From: Desulfobacter postgatei 2ac9
GTDB lineage: Bacteria > Desulfobacterota > Desulfobacteria > Desulfobacterales > Desulfobacteraceae
Assembly: GCF_000233695.2 (NCBI RefSeq)
Contig: NZ_CM001488.1
Coordinates: 78,549 to 142,548 of the forward strand
Direction of reading: 5' to 3'
DNA length: 64,000 bases
This document shows, piece after piece, positions 42,501 to 55,263 of this stretch; position 1 is the first letter of the stretch; each line of letters starts with the position of its first letter. The notes beneath the pieces were generated by a model. That model worked only from the letters and a program-made list of their open reading frames with translations, did not search any database and had not been told where the DNA came from. Both the position numbers and the translations under genes were made by a program.

Positions 42501-43109
42501 ATGAAAAAAGCTGAAGATTGCAATACTGTTGATGAAGTCTATGCTTGCCTGAAAGAACTGGAAGAAGATCCGAATCGCTTGATTCGAAACGCTAAAGAAT
42601 TGGAACAGATGGAACAGGAACTTCTTGGGTATACGAATCGGATAAGCGCCTTGCTTTTAAAAAAAGTATCCAGGCCTCAGTAGATTCCCCGGATCGGGTT
42701 GATCAAGAAAAAGAATTGATGTCCAACTGGCCGGGGCGGATGAAAAGCGAAGGGTTTGAGACCGTTTCGATTCAGCTTTGTACAGGTATTTCGGTTGATA
42801 TTTGTGTTCGATATTATCGGCGATCCTGTGACCGTCGAAATCGAAAAAGGTATAAAGGTGCATACGCCGGTTTAATCCTTTATTGATGGCTGTTTCAGCG
42901 GTCCGGATGGCGTATTTCACTTGTTAAAGGGTTATTTGAACTCCCTTCGTATTCAGGCCTCAGACAAAATACTGTTTGTTGCAGATGGAGCACATTGGAT
43001 TTGGAATCGAATCCCCGGACTGATCAACGCATTGGGTTTGACTCCGGAGCGTGTGTATAAACTTCTTGATTTTTACCATGCCGTGGAGCATTTGGGTACA
43101 GTCGCGGGG
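42501..43109 (+). pseudogene. ISKra4-like transposase remnant
   Basis: A 60-codon start (KELEQMEQELLGYTNRISALLLKK) continues in a shifted frame with YYRRSCDRRNRKRYKGAYAGL. It then jumps to an internal transposase fragment, ILFVADGAHWIWNRIPGLIN and LLDFYHAVEHLGTVA (42963-43100), typical of ISKra4 enzymes. Frameshifts and internal deletion are clear. The 3' end is cut at about 43109, where an inverted IS110 fragment begins. Confidence 0.75.
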
Positions 43110-43448
43110 GGCGCATTCCGGTAACAGATCAACTCTGAGAAGGTCACATATTTTCTGGGCATCAGATAGATCGTTTTTCTTTTTAGCTGCTGTAATCGCT
43201 TTGAGCATTTCAGGATGAGCGACCTTGATATCATCGGCATAAGGTTTTATGAAGTCATAAATCCAGCCGGTAAACATTGTTGCTTCCATTGCAACCGTCC
43301 AAGGGCGGGGAAGTTGCTCCATCCATTCTTCCAATGCCGGCCTGGTTGCAGATATCACTCCATTCCCAAGAAGTGTTCCATCGCCTGCTTTAATACAATA
43401 AGCGATAATTTTTTTGTGGATATCTAAACCAATGTAATGCATACTCAT
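43110..43448 (-). pseudogene. IS110-family recombinase, truncated
   Basis: Only the N-terminal ~113 codons remain: MHYIGLDIHKKIIAYCIKAGDG (RuvC-like DEDD domain), AMEATMFTGWIYDF, KNDLSDAQKICDLLRVDLLPEC. The C-terminal Tnp20/serine domain is gone at the junction with the ISKra4 remnant. AAGGAGGTCATA provides a strong ribosome site for ATG 43448. Confidence 0.85.
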
Positions 43449-45780
<2,332 letters not shown>

Positions 45781-45784
<4 letters not shown>

Positions 45785-46152
45785 GTAGACAAAAGCCCGG
45801 TAAGTGCAACGGGAATAAATTCCGCCAAACCGTTGGCAGCAAGGAGCAGCGTAAAATCCGTGCGAAGCAGAAAGGGACTGTGGAGGCGTGGTCTGCTTTT
45901 GGGGCCATGGGGGCTGTTGGCTGGCTGGTGGCCCTGCCCGTTGTTCTGGGGAGTCTGTTTGGCGCGTGGCTGGATTACCGCTGGCCCACTAAAATTAATT
46001 GGACAATGACCATGCTCGGCGCGGGGCTCGCTATAGGCTGCCTGTTCGCCGGGATATGGATGAATCGAGAAAAAAATAAAATTATTAAGGATCGTGAAGA
46101 ATGCGAGCGGAAGGGCATAGAACCCAAGGACAGAGAAGAAGAGGATCATTAG
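45781..46152 (+). CDS. atpQ: N-ATPase accessory membrane protein AtpQ (AtpI-like)
   Basis: 123 residues. Basic N terminus, two membrane helices (GAVGWLVALPVVLGSLFGAWLD and MTMLGAGLAIGCLFAGIWM) and a charged tail. Homologous in layout to AtpI, which helps c-ring assembly. Position between atpC and atpR is diagnostic. Confidence 0.85.
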
Positions 46153-46159
46153 CCGTTTT

Positions 46160-46459
46160 ATGATAACCATTGCTGCGTTCGGTATCGGATTGCTCCTTTC
46201 GGCAATTCATTTCGGCGGCTTATGGCTGACTGTACGGCGGTTACCCCGTTGTGAACAGCCGCGATTGTTTTTCTGGTCCAGCTATCTGGGTCGTTATGGC
46301 ATCACTCTATGGGGTTTTGCGCAGATCATAAGTTACGGGCCGTTGCCGTTTATATCTGCTTTTCTGGGTTTTTATGTGTTGCGAACTTATGCGCTGGCAA
46401 ATTATTGTGGTATAAAGATACTCGAGTTCGTTAAAGTGAAGGGGCCTGAATGGAAATAA
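46160..46459 (+). CDS. atpR: N-ATPase accessory membrane protein AtpR
   Basis: 99 residues, three membrane helices, with the conserved-looking intramembrane Arg (SSYLGRYGITLWGFAQ). AtpR is found only in N-ATPase operons and is thought to interact with the c subunit. Overlaps atpB by 10 nt. Confidence 0.85.
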   Translation: MITIAAFGIGLLLSAIHFGGLWLTVRRLPRCEQPRLFFWSSYLGRYGITLWGFAQIISYGPLPFISAFLGFYVLRTYALANYCGIKILEFVKVKGPEWK

Positions 46460-47121
46460 GCCCGGACCATATCATCTATGTCAGCTTTGGTTTTTTCAAG
46501 CTGAATGCCACCATTGTCTATACATGGCTGGTAATGATCCTGCTTGCTGGATTTTCATGGTTTGTGACCCGCAGGGTTACATCCTCGGCGCAGATTTCCG
46601 GTCAACAGAATCTGTTGGAAGTATTGGTGGACGGTTTACTCAGCCAGATCAGGGACACCACCAGTCAGCGGCCGGAAAAATTTTTGCCGCTGCTCGGGAC
46701 GATGTTCATTTTCATTTCAGTATCCAATCTGCTTTCTGCCGTACCGGGATTCAAGCCGCCCACGGGGTCGCTTTCTACCACTACGGCGTTCAGTCTGATC
46801 GTATTTTTTGCCGTTCCATATTACGGAATTAAAAAGAACGGTTTACGCAACTATCTTAGAAGTTACGTGCAGCCTTCGCCGTTCATGCTGCCGTTCAACA
46901 TAATCGGCGAGGTCAGCCGGACTTTTGCGCTGGCCGTGCGTCTTTTCGGGAACATACTCAGCGGAACCATGATGAGCGCGATTCTGCTGATCATCATGCC
47001 GCTGTTTGTGCCGGTGATCATGCAGATTCTGGGGCTGTTCATCGGAGTGGTGCAAGCCTATATTTTTACCGGACTGGCGGCTGTGTTCATCGCCGCAGGT
47101 TTAGAGGTACATGAGAGTTGA
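46450..47121 (+). CDS. atpB: N-ATPase subunit a
   Basis: 223 residues, five or six membrane helices. The essential stator Arg164 is in LAVRLFGNILSG, preceded by PFNIIGEVSRTFA. Provides the ion half-channels. Confidence 0.93.
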   Translation: MEISPDHIIYVSFGFFKLNATIVYTWLVMILLAGFSWFVTRRVTSSAQISGQQNLLEVLVDGLLSQIRDTTSQRPEKFLPLLGTMFIFISVSNLLSAVPGFKPPTGSLSTTTAFSLIVFFAVPYYGIKKNGLRNYLRSYVQPSPFMLPFNIIGEVSRTFALAVRLFGNILSGTMMSAILLIIMPLFVPVIMQILGLFIGVVQAYIFTGLAAVFIAAGLEVHES

Positions 47122-47151
47122 TGCGCGTTGCGCTTTTGAAGGGGGATACTT

Positions 47152-47430
47152 ATGGACACTATGGGTTGGATTGCGTTTGGGTCGATTATTGCGGCAGGGA
47201 TTTGTATGGGCATCGGGTCCATTGGTCCGGCGATCGGTGAGGGGATGGCCCTTTCCCGGGCCCTCAATTCCATTGCCCAGCAGCCGGATGAGACCAATAC
47301 TATTGTGAAATTCCTTTTTGTGGGGATGGCAATGGTTGAATCCACGGCGATTTACTGCTTTGTGCTGGCTATGATTCTACTCTTTGCCAATCCGTTCTGG
47401 TCTTATTTCCTTGAAAAGGCCGGAGGCTGA
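47152..47430 (+). CDS. atpE: N-ATPase subunit c, Na+-type site
   Basis: 92 residues, hairpin of two helices. Ion-binding residues are Glu30 (GEG, at the place of Gln32 in the Ilyobacter Na+ c ring), Glu63, Ser64, Thr65 and Tyr68 (VESTAIY). The E-S-T...Y set is the Na+ signature, and the second carboxylate at Glu30 is typical of N-ATPases. Confidence 0.95.
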   Translation: MDTMGWIAFGSIIAAGICMGIGSIGPAIGEGMALSRALNSIAQQPDETNTIVKFLFVGMAMVESTAIYCFVLAMILLFANPFWSYFLEKAGG

Positions 47431-47432
47431 TA

Positions 47433-48164
47433 ATGCTGCTGGACTGGTTCACGATCTTTGCTCAGATTGTGAATTTCTTTGTGCTCATCGTGTTGCTCAG
47501 GCTGTTTCTGTATAAGCCTATTGTTAAGGCTATGCTGGAACGAAAGGCGCGTATAGCGAATGAAACGCGCGAATTGCGTGAGGCCCGTATTGAGGCAGAC
47601 AGGCTCAAGGCTGAGCTGCGCCGTAAGCATGAAGATCTGGAAAACCGTGAATCAGAGGTTATGTCGGAAATTCATGCCGAGGCAGAAAAGTGGCGGCAGC
47701 AGGCTATGGCGTCCGCCGGCGCTGAGATCGAGATCATGCGCAAGGAATGGCTGGCTGCGCTGGAGCGGGAAAAGGAATCTGTCGCACTCAACTTGCGCAA
47801 GAAGCTTGTGCATGAAGTCTCAGCCACAGCCGCACGTATTGTGCGGGACCTTTCCGGCAGCGATCTTGAGCAGTTGATCTTAAGCGGATTCATGCATCGG
47901 ATTGCTGAAGAAGCCCGCGGCATGGAGTGTGGCAATTCTGACATTCTAATTCGTACCGGATTTGAATATGATGATCCACAAGAACAAAAAATTCAGCAGT
48001 TGCTTAAAGGTTTGTTTCCGGCACAAAACGAACGAATTTTTATCACGGATGCCAGACTGGGCCTGGGCATTGAACTCATCGCCGGAGATCGAAAATGGGA
48101 ATGGAATCTCAATTCTTATATCACTGAACTTGAAAACAAAATTTTGCATGAAATCAACAGCTAA
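47433..48164 (+). CDS. atpF: N-ATPase subunit b (long form)
   Basis: 243 residues, longer than housekeeping b (about 160). One N-terminal membrane helix (IVNFFVLIVLLRLFLY), a long coiled coil (residues 40-130) and a globular C-terminal domain that resembles delta (VARIVRDLSGSDLEQ-like, DARLGLGIELIAGDRKWEW). This fits the absence of atpH in the operon. Confidence 0.92.
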   Translation: MLLDWFTIFAQIVNFFVLIVLLRLFLYKPIVKAMLERKARIANETRELREARIEADRLKAELRRKHEDLENRESEVMSEIHAEAEKWRQQAMASAGAEIEIMRKEWLAALEREKESVALNLRKKLVHEVSATAARIVRDLSGSDLEQLILSGFMHRIAEEARGMECGNSDILIRTGFEYDDPQEQKIQQLLKGLFPAQNERIFITDARLGLGIELIAGDRKWEWNLNSYITELENKILHEINS

Positions 48165-48179
48165 GGCACAGAAGGCAAC

Positions 48180-49709
48180 ATGGGTTTCCTTGAAAAAAAT
48201 ATAAATCAGGCGCTATATGCCCATGAAAAAGGGCGCAAGAATATGGAATATAGCCCGAAATCGCGTGAAGTTGGCCGGGTTTTATCCGTGGCACGTGGCG
48301 TGGCACAGGTCCAGGGGCTTGGCTCCGTGCGTTCAGAGGAGCTGATTACGCTGGGCAACAATATTCCGGGCATGGCGCTTGATTTATTGCCGGAGGCCAT
48401 CGGCGTAGCGCTGCTGGGGGACAATACCGGGCTGAAGGCCGGGGATGAGGCGGTTCCCTCAGGCACAGTATTGAGCGTCCCCGTGGGGGATGCGCTAATC
48501 GGACGCATCGTTGATCCGCTGGGTAATCCGCTGGACGGGGGGCCGGCTCCGGAAACATTTGAGCGCCGTACGGTGGAATCGGAAGCACCGCCTATCCTTA
48601 TGCGTGCTCCGGTGGATATGCCTATGGCAAGCGGCATCAAGGTCATTGATGCGCTGATCCCTATCGGCAGGGGCCAGCGGGAATTGATCCTTGGTGACCG
48701 CCAGACAGGAAAGACGGCCATAGCTCTCGACATTATCCTGAATCAGAAAAAAGGCGATGTGGTCTGCGTGTATTGCGCTATCGGTCAGCGAAGTAGCTCG
48801 GTAGCACGGGGTATTGATACCCTGCGCAACCACGGGGCCATGGATTATACTTTTGTGGTTGTGGTTGAGGGCGATGCGCCCTCGGGTTTGCAGTATATCG
48901 CACCCTATGCGGCAACGAGCATGGCTGAATATTTCATGGCGCAGGAGGGCAAAGACGTGCTTATTGTTTATGATGATTTGACCCGACACGCACAGGCATA
49001 CAGGCAGCTTAGCCTGCTCATGCGCCGCCCACCGGGGCGTGAGGCCTTTCCGGGGGATATCTTCTATATCCATTCAAGGTTGCTTGAACGTTCCACAAGA
49101 CTCAAACCGGAACATGGTGGGGGGACGCTGACCGCACTGCCCATTGTGGAAACCGAGGCCCAGAATATCTCAGCCTACATTCCCACCAACCTTATTTCTA
49201 TCACTGACGGTCAGATTTATCTCTCTCCGGTGCTGTTCCAAAAAGGCATACTCCCGGCAATTGACGTGGGCAAGTCGGTTTCCCGCGTGGGAGGTCGCGC
49301 ACAACCCAAGGCTTACGGCAAGGTGTCCGGCGATTTGCGGTTGACCTATTCCCAGTTTCAGGAACTGGAAGCTTTCGCAAGGTTCGGCACAAGGCTTGAT
49401 CAGGATACCCGAAAACGCATTGAACACGGTCTGCGGGTGCGTGAATTGCTCAAACAGGATCGTTTATCACCGCTTACAGCCGCTCAGCAGGTGGTGATTC
49501 TCTGGGCGGTCTCGCTTGGTTTACTTAATGATATCGCGCTGGAACGTATTGCCGAAGTTGAGGGATATCTGCTCACCCGCATGGAAGAGAGCTTTGAGTC
49601 TATGAGCCGTCTTGCACAGGCAGAACCCAATGATGAAATCTGGGCTGAGCTTGAGAAAGTGGTCATGCAGCATATTCGGAATTGGAGGGAGGCTAATGCA
49701 GCAGCTTGA
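48180..49709 (+). CDS. atpA: N-ATPase alpha subunit
   Basis: 509 residues. Walker A GDRQTGKT (172-179), [15 protein letters not shown], and the alpha signature [13 protein letters not shown]. The start at 48180 keeps the N-terminal helix ([18 protein letters not shown]); a second ATG at 48243 is possible. The end overlaps atpG by 14 nt. Confidence 0.95.
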   Translation: MGFLEKNINQALYAHEKGRKNMEYSPKSREVGRVLSVARGVAQVQGLGSVRSEELITLGNNIPGMALDLLPEAIGVALLGDNTGLKAGDEAVPSGTVLSVPVGDALIGRIVDPLGNPLDGGPAPETFERRTVESEAPPILMRAPVDMPMASGIKVIDALIPIGRGQRELILGDRQTGKTAIALDIILNQKKGDVVCVYCAIGQRSSSVARGIDTLRNHGAMDYTFVVVVEGDAPSGLQYIAPYAATSMAEYFMAQEGKDVLIVYDDLTRHAQAYRQLSLLMRRPPGREAFPGDIFYIHSRLLERSTRLKPEHGGGTLTALPIVETEAQNISAYIPTNLISITDGQIYLSPVLFQKGILPAIDVGKSVSRVGGRAQPKAYGKVSGDLRLTYSQFQELEAFARFGTRLDQDTRKRIEHGLRVRELLKQDRLSPLTAAQQVVILWAVSLGLLNDIALERIAEVEGYLLTRMEESFESMSRLAQAEPNDEIWAELEKVVMQHIRNWREANAAA

Positions 49710-50556
49710 AGCCGTCCGCAAAAAAATTGGGACGAATAGCGATCTGCTTTCGGTGGTCAAAACCATGAAGGCCCTTGCTGCGGTTAATATCCGTCATTTT
49801 GAAACCGCGGCCAAGGGCGTCGGCGAGTATGCCGAGGTCATTGAGCAGGGCTGGACTGTCTTTTTCCGTAATGCCGGAATTTTACCCCAGGGACCGAAGG
49901 TTGGTGTCGCCGTCGTGCTGGCAATCGGTTCCGATCAGGGAATGTGCGGGCAGTTTAACGAATTGGCACGGGCTGAGGCTGTATCGGTTATTGAAGAACT
50001 GCGGGTGGCTGGACATAAGGTAATCTGTTGGACCTGCGGAGACCGGCTGCGTGGCGCGTTGGAGGATTGCGGGGTCAAGGTGGATTTGAATTTCCGGGTA
50101 CCGGGCAGCCTGCGTGGGGTGGATGCCATTGTTGACGAGATAGAACAGAATCTTGAGCTGTGGCGAACCAAGCACGGAATGAATCGTTTCAGCATAGTGA
50201 ATAATCTGCATGTCAGCGATGACGCCAAGGTCGCGGCCCGTCATATCCTTCCACTCGATAAACGCAGCGGAAGCATGAAATGGGATGGAAAATCTCTGCC
50301 CATGACCAACTGTCCGGTTCAAGATTTATTCTCAAATTTATTCAGCGAATATTTATACATCTCCGTATACGGCGCAATAGTTCAATCTTTAGCTGCAGAG
50401 AACAGTTCCCGTCTTGCCGCCATGCAAGTAGCCGAGAAAAACATCATTGAGCATATTGAGGTCCTTGAGTCTGAGTTCCGCACCACTCGACAGGGAGCAA
50501 TTACCGGGGAGTTATTGGATATCGTTTCCGGGGCGGAGGCCATTGTTGGGGGATGA
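49696..50556 (+). CDS. atpG: N-ATPase gamma subunit
   Basis: 286 residues from ATG 49696 ([17 protein letters not shown]), with GGAGG directly upstream; the longer frame start at 49612 lies deep inside atpA. Coiled-coil central shaft at both termini, C-terminal [23 protein letters not shown]. Last gene of the operon. Confidence 0.93.
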   Translation: MQQLEAVRKKIGTNSDLLSVVKTMKALAAVNIRHFETAAKGVGEYAEVIEQGWTVFFRNAGILPQGPKVGVAVVLAIGSDQGMCGQFNELARAEAVSVIEELRVAGHKVICWTCGDRLRGALEDCGVKVDLNFRVPGSLRGVDAIVDEIEQNLELWRTKHGMNRFSIVNNLHVSDDAKVAARHILPLDKRSGSMKWDGKSLPMTNCPVQDLFSNLFSEYLYISVYGAIVQSLAAENSSRLAAMQVAEKNIIEHIEVLESEFRTTRQGAITGELLDIVSGAEAIVGG

Positions 50557-50679
50557 AACAAAGGTACCTGAATTCTGATAGAGCAGGTCAGCCCGTCGCT
50601 GTATTGCCTTGTAAATACTGAAAACTTCCGGATATCAATATGATATGTTTATATGTATTTACAGGCCAAAATTAAAAAT

Positions 50680-51438
50680 TCATTTTCGTCCAGATCTTGA
50701 ATCAGATGTCGGGGGGATTTGTGCTCTTGAAGTACGATTGCCGTGTATCCACACAGCAAACTCGCTTAACGCAACGGATTCCATTAAATACGGCTCCTTG
50801 TATTTAAATGCCAGGTCCTGAATCCGGGCCAGCAGATCCGTCAGGGCCCATCCGTGCAAAGGCTCCCGCGACTCTTCATATCTGTCCGACACATACCCCC
50901 ACATGTGCTGCAGCGCGTTTTTTAATCCGCCCTGGGATGGCGGCGTTCTCAACGTTTCCACAAGAAGACGGGCCAGGCCGCTGAAATCATCCCGGGGGCG
51001 CATCCGGGACACATCCGCACCGATTTTTTTGTACAGGCCCACATCCCGGGCCATGACGGCGTATTTATGCTGACGCCACATCTGCTGGGCGTTTTGGGGT
51101 AAAGGAATGCGTCCCGGTTCCTTGTCCCGGTATTTTTCCCTGAGCAACCGAATCTGGACATAGGGCTCGTCGATAAATGTGTCAGGCCACATCCCATTGT
51201 TGTCCTGGATTTGCACAGGGGATTTATCATTGTACCCCCGTAACTTCATTTCTGCGGATAGAAGCTGATGGCGTTTATTCAGCGCCCAGCCGAAATCCAT
51301 CCAGCGCAGGGTTTCCGGATGCCGGGAATAGCCTTTTTTCCCGTTGACAATAATGGAGACCATACCGTGAAGTTCCCGGTGTTCGCCTAAAAGACTTTGG
51401 CGGTTCAGGTATCCCGGATGAAGATCCCAGATTCTCAT
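50680..51438 (-). CDS. Pyrimidine-dimer DNA glycosylase-like protein (T4 endonuclease V family)
   Basis: 252 residues. N-terminal MRIWDLHPGYLNRQSLLGEHRELHGMVSI with the R/H/E pattern of Pyr_excise proteins, GKKGYSRHPETLRW, then a family-specific C-terminal extension. T4 endonuclease V nicks at UV dimers and is about 138 residues, so this protein has a second domain (residues ~130-250) of unknown role. AAGGAG precedes ATG. 19 bp downstream of the endonuclease IV gene, fitting a base-excision-repair pair. Confidence 0.75.
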   Translation of the reverse strand: MRIWDLHPGYLNRQSLLGEHRELHGMVSIIVNGKKGYSRHPETLRWMDFGWALNKRHQLLSAEMKLRGYNDKSPVQIQDNNGMWPDTFIDEPYVQIRLLREKYRDKEPGRIPLPQNAQQMWRQHKYAVMARDVGLYKKIGADVSRMRPRDDFSGLARLLVETLRTPPSQGGLKNALQHMWGYVSDRYEESREPLHGWALTDLLARIQDLAFKYKEPYLMESVALSEFAVWIHGNRTSRAQIPPTSDSRSGRK

Positions 51439-51457
51439 GAAAACTCCTTCATTCTGC

Positions 51458-52303
51458 CTATGACTTGATCAATGATTTTAGCAGGGAAATTTCTTTAGCC
51501 CATATGTCATCATCAGGTGTTTCCAGAATCATGGGAATATTGTTCAGACGTTTGTCTTCCATGATGTGCCGGAAAGCGGCAAGGCCAAGTTGTCCCTTTC
51601 CGATGCTTTCATGCCGGTCCACCCTGGAATTGAGGGGCTTTTTGGCATCGTTCAGGTGCATGCCCTTTAATTTTTCAAAGCCGATAATTGCGTCAAACAG
51701 GTCCCAGGTTTTTTCATAACCGTTCCGGGAAACAAACTCATATCCGGCAGCAAAGGCGTGGCAGGTATCAATGCATACCCCGATGCGGGATTGATCTTCC
51801 ACCCGGTCGATGATGGTTTTTATCTGTTCAAATACAAATCCCACATTGCTCCCCTGGCCTGCGGTGTTTTCAATGACGGCAATGACGTCCGGCACCTTTT
51901 GAAGGGCAAGGTTAATGGATTCGGCAATGGTTGCAAGGCAGTTATCCATGCTGATTTTCTTTAAGGTTGATCCCGGGTGGAAATTGAGCATGGCAATGCC
52001 AAGCTGATGACATCTCTGCATTTCATCTATAAAGGCAACTCTGGATTTCTCCAAGGGTGCTTGTTCAGGATGGCCCAGGTTGATGAGATAGGAGTCGTGG
52101 GCAAGAATCTGATCGGGCCCGAAACCAAACGACCTGCAGTTTGATTTAAAATCATTGATGCTTTTGTCTGATAAAGGCTTGGCCTGCCACTGCCGCTGAT
52201 TTTTTGTGAAAAGTGCAAAACAGGATGCGCCGATTTTTTGGGCATTGACCGGCGCGTTTTCAACGCCGCCTGCAGCACTCACATGGGCGCCCAGATATTT
52301 CAA
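51458..52303 (-). CDS. nfo: Endonuclease IV (AP endonuclease)
   Basis: 281 residues from TTG 52303 ([12 protein letters not shown]), which has AAGGAGG 5 nt upstream; a TTG at 52333 would add ten residues and overlap the MATE gene. Zn-site residues are spread over [41 protein letters not shown], and ILETPD. Cleaves 5' to abasic sites. Operon with the MATE and glycosylase genes. Confidence 0.94.
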   Translation of the reverse strand: MKYLGAHVSAAGGVENAPVNAQKIGASCFALFTKNQRQWQAKPLSDKSINDFKSNCRSFGFGPDQILAHDSYLINLGHPEQAPLEKSRVAFIDEMQRCHQLGIAMLNFHPGSTLKKISMDNCLATIAESINLALQKVPDVIAVIENTAGQGSNVGFVFEQIKTIIDRVEDQSRIGVCIDTCHAFAAGYEFVSRNGYEKTWDLFDAIIGFEKLKGMHLNDAKKPLNSRVDRHESIGKGQLGLAAFRHIMEDKRLNNIPMILETPDDDIWAKEISLLKSLIKS

Positions 52304-52329
52304 TTCTTCCTCCTTTTTTAACAGATAAC

Positions 52330-53727
52330 TCAAGAAATCTCGCCAGGTGATGTTTCCGTATCCGCCACAAGATCTTTAATCCATTTCTTTGAAAAAAAGC
52401 GGGGCAATCCGATAATCAGCTTGAACATCTCTTCCAAGGCAATCAGGGCCATGACACCGTAAACGGGCCAATGAAGGAGAAACGCACCTGTGAACGCCAT
52501 GGGCACGCCAATACACCATACCGCACTCAGGTCCATGAAAAAGCCGAATTTAGTGTCCCCCCCGCCCCGGAACACCGACACAACCGTTGTAAAATTGGTG
52601 GTCTTTGTCCAAAAAACAAGACCTGTTGTCAACATAAGGTAGTAGGCATTATCGTAAGCTGCCGTGGAAATATTGTAAAATCCGAGGATAAAATGTCTGC
52701 ACAGGATGAGTACAAGCCCTGCGCCAATGGCCATGGGAAGCTGGACCAAAAGCATGAATTTGCCATAGGCAAACGCCCGCTCATATCTTTTTGCCCCAAT
52801 GCTGTTGCCGATAAGAATGGAACCGGCATAAAAAATGCCGAAAAAGGGAACAAATAAAAATTCCTCAAAGGTGGCCACGATATTGACCGCAGCAATCGAC
52901 GGGGTGCCCATGCGGGCGTAAACCAGTTTGTACATACTCACCCCCGTAACCCAGAAAAATTCATTGAGAAACACAGGCCAGCAAGTGGTGGCAACCCGCT
53001 TGACAAAGGCAAAATCGAAGGAGAGCATTTTTTTTACTGATGCGGCAAGGGGATAAGGTTTCAGATAGATGATCGCCGTTAAAAGTCCGGTTTCAATCAA
53101 TTTTGCCGTGCAGGTGGCAATGGCCGCGCCTGTGACGCCCATGGCGGCAAAACCAAGGTTGCCGAAAATCAGGCAGTAGTTGAGCACAATATTGACAACC
53201 ACGGCTACAATTGAAGAGATCAAAGGAACACCGGCAAACCCCATACTCCGCAGATTGGTCATAAAGGAGAAGGTGACGCAAAAAGGAACAAATGAAAATC
53301 CCACAATACGAAGATATCCGGCCCCAAGGCGTACAACTTGGGCATCACTGGAAAAGAGTGAAATCACGGCTGCCGGAAAAAACAGCGCTGCACCGGCAAA
53401 CACGGAACCGATGGCAAATCCTGCCAGGATACCAAGACCGGATAACTGGTGGATCCGTGAGAGATCCTCTTTGCCCCAGTACTGGGCTGTGAATATGGCA
53501 ATGCCTGAGTGAACGCCGAACTGGATAACAAAAAAGATAAAAACAAACTGATTGGCAATGCCCACGGCCGCCACGGCTGCATCATGAAGCCGACCGATCA
53601 TGAGAATGTCTATCACAGCCATGGAACTGGTCAGAAGAAATTGCAGGGAAATGGGTAGCGCCAGACTGAAAAGCAGGCGTAAAAAAGTTTGGGGGGGGAT
53701 TGCCTTATCCCTATCTGTGGCGGACAT
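52330..53727 (-). CDS. MATE family multidrug/Na+ antiporter
   Basis: 465 residues, twelve membrane helices, duplicated six-helix halves ([24 protein letters not shown] in two pieces at the start; [18 protein letters not shown] in the second half). Exports cationic compounds in exchange for Na+ or H+. Starts ATG 53727; 26 bp upstream of nfo. Confidence 0.92.
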   Translation of the reverse strand: MSATDRDKAIPPQTFLRLLFSLALPISLQFLLTSSMAVIDILMIGRLHDAAVAAVGIANQFVFIFFVIQFGVHSGIAIFTAQYWGKEDLSRIHQLSGLGILAGFAIGSVFAGAALFFPAAVISLFSSDAQVVRLGAGYLRIVGFSFVPFCVTFSFMTNLRSMGFAGVPLISSIVAVVVNIVLNYCLIFGNLGFAAMGVTGAAIATCTAKLIETGLLTAIIYLKPYPLAASVKKMLSFDFAFVKRVATTCWPVFLNEFFWVTGVSMYKLVYARMGTPSIAAVNIVATFEEFLFVPFFGIFYAGSILIGNSIGAKRYERAFAYGKFMLLVQLPMAIGAGLVLILCRHFILGFYNISTAAYDNAYYLMLTTGLVFWTKTTNFTTVVSVFRGGGDTKFGFFMDLSAVWCIGVPMAFTGAFLLHWPVYGVMALIALEEMFKLIIGLPRFFSKKWIKDLVADTETSPGEIS

Positions 53728-53768
53728 ATAAAAAAGGCCTGCTTTAAATCAAAATAAGGAACCCTATA

Positions 53769-53966
53769 TCAGCATGGGGGCCAGGTCAAGGCAATTTCCA
53801 GCCGCAGATTATATACACGCCAATAGGATATCCCGCCAATGCCCACCACAAAACCGGCCTTGAACCTGTCCGCATCTTCTGTCAGATCATCAACAATATC
53901 CGGGCCGGTTCCCCATGGACAATATCTCTTTGGGACCTGAATACTGAAAATTATTGACCTTGACAT
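53769..53966 (-). CDS. Uncertain small ORF (65 aa), possible gene fragment
   Basis: The C-terminal part (RFKAGFVVGIGGISYWRVYNLRLEIALTW) alternates polar and hydrophobic residues like a beta-barrel strand pair, so this may be a relic of an outer-membrane protein. No clear ribosome site. Upstream of cobT on the other strand, in an otherwise empty 281-bp gap. Low confidence that it is expressed. Confidence 0.25.
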   Translation of the reverse strand: MSRSIIFSIQVPKRYCPWGTGPDIVDDLTEDADRFKAGFVVGIGGISYWRVYNLRLEIALTWPPC

Positions 53967-54008
53967 CAGACAGGTTTACGGTACCCACTTTTAACATGAG
54001 GTAAAACA

Positions 54009-55091
54009 ATGTCCCTGCTTGAACAGACCATTTCGATCATCAAACCCGAACTTAATCAGGAAGCGTTTGCAAAGGCCAAACAGCGTCTTCAGGACCAGGC
54101 AAAACCCCCGGGCAGCCTTGGAATTATGGAAGATATCGGGGCTCGCCTGGCCGCCATTAAAGGAACCATTGACGTCCATTTAACCAATAAACAGATCATC
54201 ACCTGCGCCGGTGACCATGGTGTGGTTGAGGAAGGGGTCAGTGCCTTCCCCGCAGAAGTAACGCCCCAGATGGTGTTTAATTTCGTCGGGGGCGGGGCAT
54301 CCGTCAACATCATCGGCAGACATGCCGGGGCCCGGGTGAAAGCCGCGGATATCGGTGTGAATTATGATTTTGACCCCGTGCTTCCCATTTTTCATAAAAA
54401 AGTGAAGCACGGCACCGACAATTTTACAAAGGGCCCTGCCATGAGCCGGAAAGAGGCGGTTAAATCCATTGAAGCAGGCATTGAAATCGTCAACGAACTG
54501 CACGCCCAAACCCCTGTGGATCTTCTGGGCACAGGGGATATGGGCATTGGAAATACCACGCCCTCTACTGCCATTATTGCGGCACTTTCAGGCCTGCCGG
54601 TGGAGAGCCTGACCAGCCGTGGCACAGGGGTTGACGATAAAGGCCTTGCCAAAAAGATTGCTGCAATCCAAAAGGGACTGGAGATAAACAGACCTGATCC
54701 CAAGGATCCCCTTGATGTGCTGGCCAAGGTCGGGGGTCTTGAAATCGGCGGCTTGGCTGGGCTGGTGATCGGTGCTGCCGCTAAAGGCATTCCGGTGGTC
54801 TGCGACGGACTGATATCCACGGCAGGCGCCCTGATTGCCTGTGAACTGGCCCCGGCCGCAAAAAATTACCTGTTTGCCTCTCACAAATCCGTGGAGATCG
54901 GCCATAAATATATGCACGACCGCCTGGGTCTGGAGCCTTTGATAGACTTGAAATTCCGTCTTGGGGAAGGTACAGGTGCTGCTGTGTGTATGGCGCTTCT
55001 GGATCTTGCCACGCGCATTCTTGCGGATATTAAGACCTTTGAAGAAGTGTGTGTCTCCAATAAACAACACTATTCGTCCCACGCCTCGTAG
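54009..55091 (+). CDS. cobT: Nicotinate-nucleotide-dimethylbenzimidazole phosphoribosyltransferase
   Basis: 360 residues. Activates the lower ligand base for cobalamin by transferring ribose phosphate from NaMN. Motifs: AKPPGSLGIMEDI near residue 40, CAGDHGVVEEGVSAFP, LLGTGDMGIGNTTPS, and the C-terminal RLGEGTGAAV with the catalytic Glu. GAGGT precedes ATG. No cobalamin riboswitch is visible upstream. Confidence 0.95.
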   Translation: MSLLEQTISIIKPELNQEAFAKAKQRLQDQAKPPGSLGIMEDIGARLAAIKGTIDVHLTNKQIITCAGDHGVVEEGVSAFPAEVTPQMVFNFVGGGASVNIIGRHAGARVKAADIGVNYDFDPVLPIFHKKVKHGTDNFTKGPAMSRKEAVKSIEAGIEIVNELHAQTPVDLLGTGDMGIGNTTPSTAIIAALSGLPVESLTSRGTGVDDKGLAKKIAAIQKGLEINRPDPKDPLDVLAKVGGLEIGGLAGLVIGAAAKGIPVVCDGLISTAGALIACELAPAAKNYLFASHKSVEIGHKYMHDRLGLEPLIDLKFRLGEGTGAAVCMALLDLATRILADIKTFEEVCVSNKQHYSSHAS

Positions 55092-55263
55092 CCTGGGTAA
55101 CGTTGTTCATTTTTTCTACGACCCCTTTTCTTTTTAGGCTTAAACGGTTACCTTATAGCTTCAATCCAGTGTGAAGGCCGGATAAAATTACCTTTTTCCC
55201 TTCAGTCATTGACATTGCAACCTGGATACCTTTAATTAACCACCCCAAGACAGGCAAAACCAC

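Noticed and set aside
42921-43124. Independent 67-residue gene
   Set aside because: It is the internal piece (ADGAHWIW...DFYHAVEHL) of the ISKra4-like transposase remnant.
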